This document shows positions 59,935 to 64,000 of a DNA stretch of 64,000 nt, piece by piece. Position numbers and translations under genes: made by a program. The stretch is taken from NCBI GenBank assembly GCA_030220185.1, contig JASPKZ010007797.1, positions 974,001 to 1,038,000 on the forward strand, read 5' to 3'. The notes under the pieces were generated by a model. That model was given only the letters and a program-made list of their open reading frames with translations. It did no database searches and was not told the origin of the DNA. The first letter of the stretch is position 1; the number at the start of each line of letters is the position of its first letter. This DNA is from Diploptera punctata (lineage: Eukaryota; Arthropoda; Insecta; Blattodea; Blaberidae).

Positions 59935-60489
59935 TCATCTTTTATGCTGTTGAAACATTGTATTTTCAATTATCATTGAATTCCTTTTACAGAAACTCAC
60001 CAGTGATTCACCTCTCTCATTCTTTTTTCCTAATCCGTATCTTCCAACTCTACTTCCATCCTGTCCTTCTCCAACTACAGCATTCCAGTCACTCATTAGG
60101 ATAACACATGCCCCCTTCTTCTCTCTCTCAACAATCTCTTCTATCTTGTCATATCTTTCCTCCACTTCTTCATCTGCTAACCCACTATGGGGCATGAAAA
60201 TTTGCACTATCACCAAGTCCACTTTTTCCCCTTGTAACCTCACCATTATCATCCGATTATCCACATAACGCAATGATATCACTTTTTCTTTCACATGTGG
60301 TCCTAATACTACACCCACACCATGATTTACTTTAGAATCACCACTGGAATAAAACATTCTAAATTCATCACTCACTAATTCACCACTTTGTTCCCACCTC
60401 ACTTCTGATATTCCCATCACATCCACTTTGTTTCTTCTCATTTCTTCCTTCAAATTTTCCAGTTTCCCGGCTTGCAGAAGAGTTCTCAC
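59935..60489 (-). pseudogene. LINE apurinic-type endonuclease, N-terminal part
   Basis: Encodes the start of an APE-like endonuclease that nicks target DNA: MRTLLQAGKLENLKEEM, then VDVMGISEVRW (metal-binding Glu) and LMSDWNAVVGEGQDGSRVG (the D-x-N motif of the family, with Ser in place of the usual Gly). This type is often labelled craniofacial development protein 2-like in databases but belongs to a retrotransposon. The frame breaks at about 59935; the coding sequence resumes in another frame (59800-59930) and then across the PLE at 57413. Confidence 0.8.
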
Positions 60490-60889
60490 ATTCTAGGCTC
60501 CAATCCTTAGTCTTCTTTTCTTTTGTTGTTTTGACTGCATGATGTTTCCTTCTGCAGTATCCCCCTCCCGGACATCGAATGGGGGGATAATTTACGTCCG
60601 GAGTCTTTTACAATGGAAAGACTCATCATGCCATGTTTGCAGCTTTACTAGGGTTATATAGGTGTGGTAGCTTCCCGTTTCTTTCCACACCCCACTCTCT
60701 CTTTTGCATCTTAAAATCTTAAAAGATCTTAAGAAGGTCCCGAGGGGCCCCAACTTGGAGGTGAGGAGAGTGGATTTGGCTGAGTTAGACCCTCCAGACT
60801 TCGCCAAAATTCACCCCAGAGGTTAAATATGAGTTCCATCAGGGTTTTTGACCAGATCAAGGATATGGAATTAAATACATGTGTAGGAA

Positions 60890-61078
60890 ATAAAATTTGA
60901 TTTGGAAGTTCATCAACCAGCCAACAGAGGGTGCAGAAATCAATTTTCAGGAGGGACAACTGCTAGACAACAGTTGTGAAGCATTGAGAATGTCGCACAG
61001 TTAATGACAAAACCAGTCTGCATAAAAATCAAGAAATATGAGGTGAGTCAAAATAAACAAATCAAATATAATAATTAA
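60890..61078 (+). mobile_element. Single PLE 3' arm
   Basis: Reads a C-terminal tail of the PLE type (WKFINQPTEGAEINF) to a stop, then AAATATGAGGTGAGTCAAAA. Ends match 30900-30990 and 61405-61478. Confidence 0.55.
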
Positions 61079-61079
61079 T

Positions 61080-61315
61080 TCTTATCAATGATCTTGAAGA
61101 AGATTTCTGGGCTGTTGGTCATGGTCTTGAGGCTTGAAGTTCCCCGACATTTCGCCAGAGACTGTCTCCAGCATCATGAGTCTCAAAATAACCCTTGAGG
61201 ATGCCAGATGCAGTCTCTGGTGAAACGTCAGGGAACTTCAAGCCTCAAGACCATGGCCAACAGCCCGGAAATCTTCAAGATCATCATACTAATTCCGGCC
61301 ATGAAAGCCTAAGTC
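61080..61315. mobile_element. Fold-back element with GACATTTCGCC / GGTGAAACGTC arms
   Basis: Arms about 61085-61185 and 61190-61292 are inverted copies (AAGTTCCC, CAAGCCTCAAGACCATGG). Each has a strong hairpin (GCCAGA/TCTGGT in the right arm) followed by GAAA and GTC, but the first box is altered (TTGAGGA, CTCATGA). A decayed copy lies at 22015-22215. Confidence 0.65.
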
Positions 61316-61489
61316 AATAATAACTTCAGTTTATAGCTTTGATATTATGCAGACTATAGTTTCGTCGCATCTATGTGACATTGTTGATGCATTCAGTTAG
61401 AATATATAAAAAAAAATATGAGGTGAGTCAAAATAACTAACTCATAACAATTAAAAAAACCTCATGGTATTATTTCCTATAAATATTCT

Positions 61490-61920
61490 TCTTCTTCTTC
61501 TTCCTTCCAAGTATTAGGCCAAGGCCTGTTACGATCCTATAGAAAATTTTCCCTCCAGCTTCTTCCGGAAAATTCTCGTATAAGACTTGAAAGCATAATA
61601 ATAGTCCCTTCGATTGGTTGCTGGCCAAAGGAAGGCAAGACCAGTGATGGGGCTGCCATCTTATAGCCTCTGGTCAGGTTTTTCTGGAGAAGAAAAGAAA
61701 ATAATGGAAAGAAGAAATGGAAGACTCCCTAGCCCTCGGATGCCCTAATAGCGTCGGGGTTGAAAAAAACAAGAGTTAACCAAGAGAGGTTAGATAGTAA
61801 AGTTAAAAGAGTGCAAAACACAAGTAAGTGGAAGAAATGTTTTGCTCAGCTTGGGCACCTTGTGGTCGCCATCCACATATCCCCTAGATGAGGACCCCTG
61901 AGGGGCCTAAAATAAACTAT
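61490..61920. repeat. Interspersed repeat of unknown class
   Basis: (TTC)n start at 61490-61505, then sequence with no open frame ending around CCCCTAGATGAGGACCCCTG. Composition resembles other dispersed repeats, but no second copy lies in the window. Confidence 0.35.
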
Positions 61921-61979
61921 AGTTATATTCCTGTCAATATTTATTCGTTAGTATTTATCTTTTGATATCTTTGAAACAA

Positions 61980-62245
61980 ATAAAATACCTTCAGTTTATA
62001 GCTTTCATATGAACATATGTTTCAAGGCTTGTGAGTCCCATCTTCAGGAATTATAGACTGATTTTTCTCAAGTTGTTGGCCCTGATTCTTGACTCCTACT
62101 CCCTCGGTCGACAACTTGAGAAAAATCAGTCTGTAATCACTGAAGATGGTGCTCACAAGCCTTGAAACATATGTTCAACAAAAGCAACCATAAGAGATTA
62201 GAAAACGCAGACCAAATCTTAATTATTAAATAAACCTTTTAATGC
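61980..62245. mobile_element. PLE fold-back, same family as 32335-32745
   Basis: Arms about 62005-62105 and 62107-62180 share ACATATGTTTCAAGGCTTGTGA and its complement. CTGAAGA boxes are at about 62050 (minus) and 62140 (plus) with GAAACATATGTT. Terminus CATAAGAGATTAGAAA at the right. Confidence 0.7.
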
Positions 62246-62405
62246 CTGTATTATTAATTTAACACTTCTCACTGAAGGATAAATTATATTTGAAGAGAAA
62301 AATTTTTGCCTAGACCGAGACTCAAACCCGGAACCTTTGGCTTTCTGGGCCAAATGCTCTACCAACTGAGCTACCGAGGCGAGTTGTGATCTAGATGCAA
62401 TTTAT
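62245..62405 (-). repeat. S4 SINE, inverted
   Basis: Tail complement TTAACACTTCTCACTGAAGG at the left, then the tRNA-like unit inverted (ACTCAAACCCGG, GCTCTACCAACTGAGCTA). Confidence 0.75.
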
Positions 62406-62439
62406 CCTTCAATGAGAAGAGTTAAATTAATAATAAGGG

Positions 62440-62702
62440 CATCAATAGAGGCCCTACTGGCTTTGTGAAGTAGTGTTAAATTCCCAATTAAAGTTTTCTT
62501 AAGTGAGAGGCTGCCATATGCAAAGATAGAAGCAATGGTTTCAAAGCATTAGGCACGAGGGAATTACAACGTATAAAGAGAAAAATTTGCATCTAGATCG
62601 CAACTCACCTCAGTAACTCAGTTGGTAGAGCATTTAGCCCGGAAAGCCAAAGGTCCCGGGTTCGAATCTCGGTCTAGGCGAAAATTTTTCTCTTCAAATA
62701 TA
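62440..62702 (+). repeat. S4 SINE (long subfamily)
   Basis: ATCAATAGAGGCCCTACTGG through the tRNA-like unit to GAAAATTTTTCTCTTCAAAT. Abuts host exon A at about 50 bp. Confidence 0.75.
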
Positions 62703-62748
62703 AACCTCTTAATGTTGCTTCCAATTGTATTTTTAAAATGTTACAAAC

Positions 62749-63081
62749 CTTGACTTCTCTTTTCCTCTTGCTATTTCTTGGGGGTGTGGCCACCTTGAAT
62801 TCAGGTTTGGGTGGTGCCTCTGTTCTTGCCTTTGGGGTTTCAACAGTCAGTGCAGCAGGCTTGGCAGGAAGCTCCTGAGTTGGAGGTGTAACTGTTTGAG
62901 ACTGGACAGGTGCTGCAGCTGGAGGTGGAGTTTGCTGTGGTGTTGGTGCTGATGACGGCTGTGTTTGTGGTTGTACTGGGGCTGCTGCTGCTGCTGCTGG
63001 CTGAGGAGTTACTTGTGGTGTGGGGGCTGGAACCGGCTTAGCTTGTGGTTGTGGCTGTTGCTGTGGAACTTGCTGTTGCTG
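62749..63081 (-). CDS. Host gene, exon A (first exon visible in window): Q/P-rich segment
   Basis: Internal exon of the one host gene I can follow. The minus strand has a pyrimidine/AG acceptor (TTTCAG) just before 63081 and a GTTTGT donor just after 62749. The exon is 333 nt, 111 codons, phase 0 at both ends. It encodes a Gln/Pro-rich, low-complexity segment (poly-Gln start, poly-Ala run, many PxP motifs) ending in a basic patch NSKRKREVK that could be a nuclear localisation signal. Such composition is common in transcription and chromatin proteins but is not diagnostic. Residues 1-111 of the visible 483 lie here; the protein starts beyond the right edge. Junction phases and an uninterrupted frame support it; homology was not tested. 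Confidence 0.75.
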
Positions 63082-63180
63082 CTGAAATGATGATACATTC
63101 ATATTACAATGGAATTTTTTTGATCCTATGGTCTAATTGTTACCAATGTTTACTTTCGGTTCCGAGATCCACAGGATCAA

Positions 63181-63326
63181 TCCCAGCTGGGAGAATGGAT
63201 TTTTCACAATGTAAGAATCATGAGTATGGTTTCCTTCAAAAGGAAAGTAAAGCCCAGCTGGGAGAATGGATTTTTCACAATGTAAGAATCATGAGTATGG
63301 TTTCCTTCAAAAGAAAAGTAAAGCCA
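63181..63326 (+). repeat. Tandem duplication, 73-bp unit approximately
   Basis: CCCAGCTGGGAGAATGGATT starts two nearly identical units about 72 bp apart; they differ by single bases. Confidence 0.9.
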
Positions 63327-63734
63327 AGGATCCTGTCCTCTGAGAAAAAATTATTCACCATTTTCATCTCTTTCATATTGTGATACTAATGGACTCAGCT
63401 ATTAAAGACCATAATTAAATAACAACATAAATAATTCAATGGAATTTCAATTACAGCAAACCCTGATTATCCGTGTGCATATTATCCGGGCATGATTCTT
63501 TTTTACTGTATTTTTTAAAATGCTATATTTTATATTGTTATGAAACATTTCTTTATTTTAAACGTGCTACTGTGAACTGCACTTAGAAACTAGCAGAATA
63601 GAGTAACCTTCACTCACAACCCCCTACCCTGACGCATTTAACGGTACCAACCAACATTCTGAGAATACAATACAATTTCAGAAATTTCTGCAGTGGAGTC
63701 ACTGAAAGTTAGTTGTTACAGATTGAAACCACGG

Positions 63735-63925
63735 ATATGCTGTGGCAGTGGGTGTATCGCTGGTTAGTAGTGTGGTCATCGGTGGTTACTAGTGTGGTCA
63801 TTGGTGATTATTTGTCATCGCTGATTATAAGTGTGGTCATCGGTGGTTACTAGTGTGGGAATTGCTGATTATTTGTCATCGCTGGTTATAAGTGTGGATA
63901 TTGGTGGTCACTATTGTAGTTGTCG
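63735..63925 (+). repeat. GTGTGGTCATCGGTGGTTAC minisatellite
   Basis: About eight imperfect units of 20-26 bp alternating GTGTGGTCAT(C/T)G and GGTGGTTACTA / CTGATTATTTG. Lies upstream of host exon A in transcript sense. Confidence 0.75.
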
Positions 63926-64000
63926 CTGGTTACGGCGGCCATTTTGAATAACTGTCGTAACCAGAGTGGTCATAACAGAAAGTTGTCCCACTTTTTTTTT

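Larger units (their letters stand above)
55348..60720 (-). mobile_element. RTE-like non-LTR retrotransposon, split by a Penelope-like element
   Basis: Endonuclease and reverse transcriptase pieces lie collinear on the minus strand. Removing the inserted 57426-59792 leaves roughly 2.7 kb of coding sequence, about right for a single RTE-type frame. The 3' end is a (TGAA)n-like tail at 55352-55375. The 5' UTR segment at 60600-60700 and the 3' tail at 55370-55420 are shared with SINE family S1. Frames are broken at several points, so it is inactive. Confidence 0.8.

Noticed and set aside
59935..60489. Cellular craniofacial-development-like gene
   Set aside because: The product is the endonuclease of a retrotransposon, collinear with reverse transcriptase pieces on the same strand.

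Overview
The window is repeat-rich, AT-rich eukaryotic nuclear DNA. There are no operons, and most open frames are remnants of mobile elements. Spliced exons with GT/AG junctions, Penelope-like, RTE-like, I/Jockey-like, mariner and piggyBac remnants and several tRNA-derived SINE families point to an arthropod, most likely an insect with a large genome. A cockroach- or termite-like source would fit, but this is an impression and not a demonstrated identification.

One host gene is visible. It lies on the minus strand from about 63.1 kb down to 37.1 kb. I can follow six exons whose splice sites and reading phases agree at all five junctions. They encode the last 483 residues of a protein whose 5' part lies beyond the right edge. 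It has a Q/P-rich stretch, a compact region of ordinary composition split over three exons, and a very basic Lys/Ala/Glu-rich tail. It looks like a nuclear, chromatin-associated protein, but I cannot name it. Its five introns (3.3 to 7.6 kb) are packed with transposable elements.

Layout. 1-6.15 kb: SINEs, a mariner-type DNA-binding-domain fragment and Penelope-like ends. 6.15-17.98 kb: a complete, apparently young LTR element (856/857-bp LTRs, TTCAC target duplication, polypurine tract) with about 10.1 kb of internal DNA that shows no gag or pol; it resembles a large retrotransposon derivative (LARD). 18-35 kb: SINEs, LINE tails, a piggyBac remnant, a mariner-type pseudogene and many fold-back elements. 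35.8-38.8 kb: stacked palindromic Penelope-like derivatives. 39.6-42.1 kb: an LINE with reverse transcriptase and RNase H, split by a SINE with an exact target duplication. 55.35-60.7 kb: an RTE-like LINE (endonuclease plus reverse transcriptase) interrupted by a Penelope-like element (57.43-59.78 kb) with a 12-bp target duplication.

The main system is a very dense population of Penelope-like element (PLE) derivatives. Roughly 40 copies or fragments of a shared terminal pattern (TATGAGGTRAGRT, then after a short gap CCTCATARTGTTAYTTCC) occur in 64 kb. Many are arranged as head-to-head palindromes whose arms hold the C-terminal tail of the PLE reading frame, a hammerhead-ribozyme-like core and the terminal pattern. 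At least nine arms have a CTGANGA box, a pairing stem, GAAA, a tiny stem III and a GUH cleavage site. Hammerhead ribozymes are known in PLEs. Their arrangement here in opposed pairs, in several diverged families and inside introns of a transcribed gene, is the feature most worth following.
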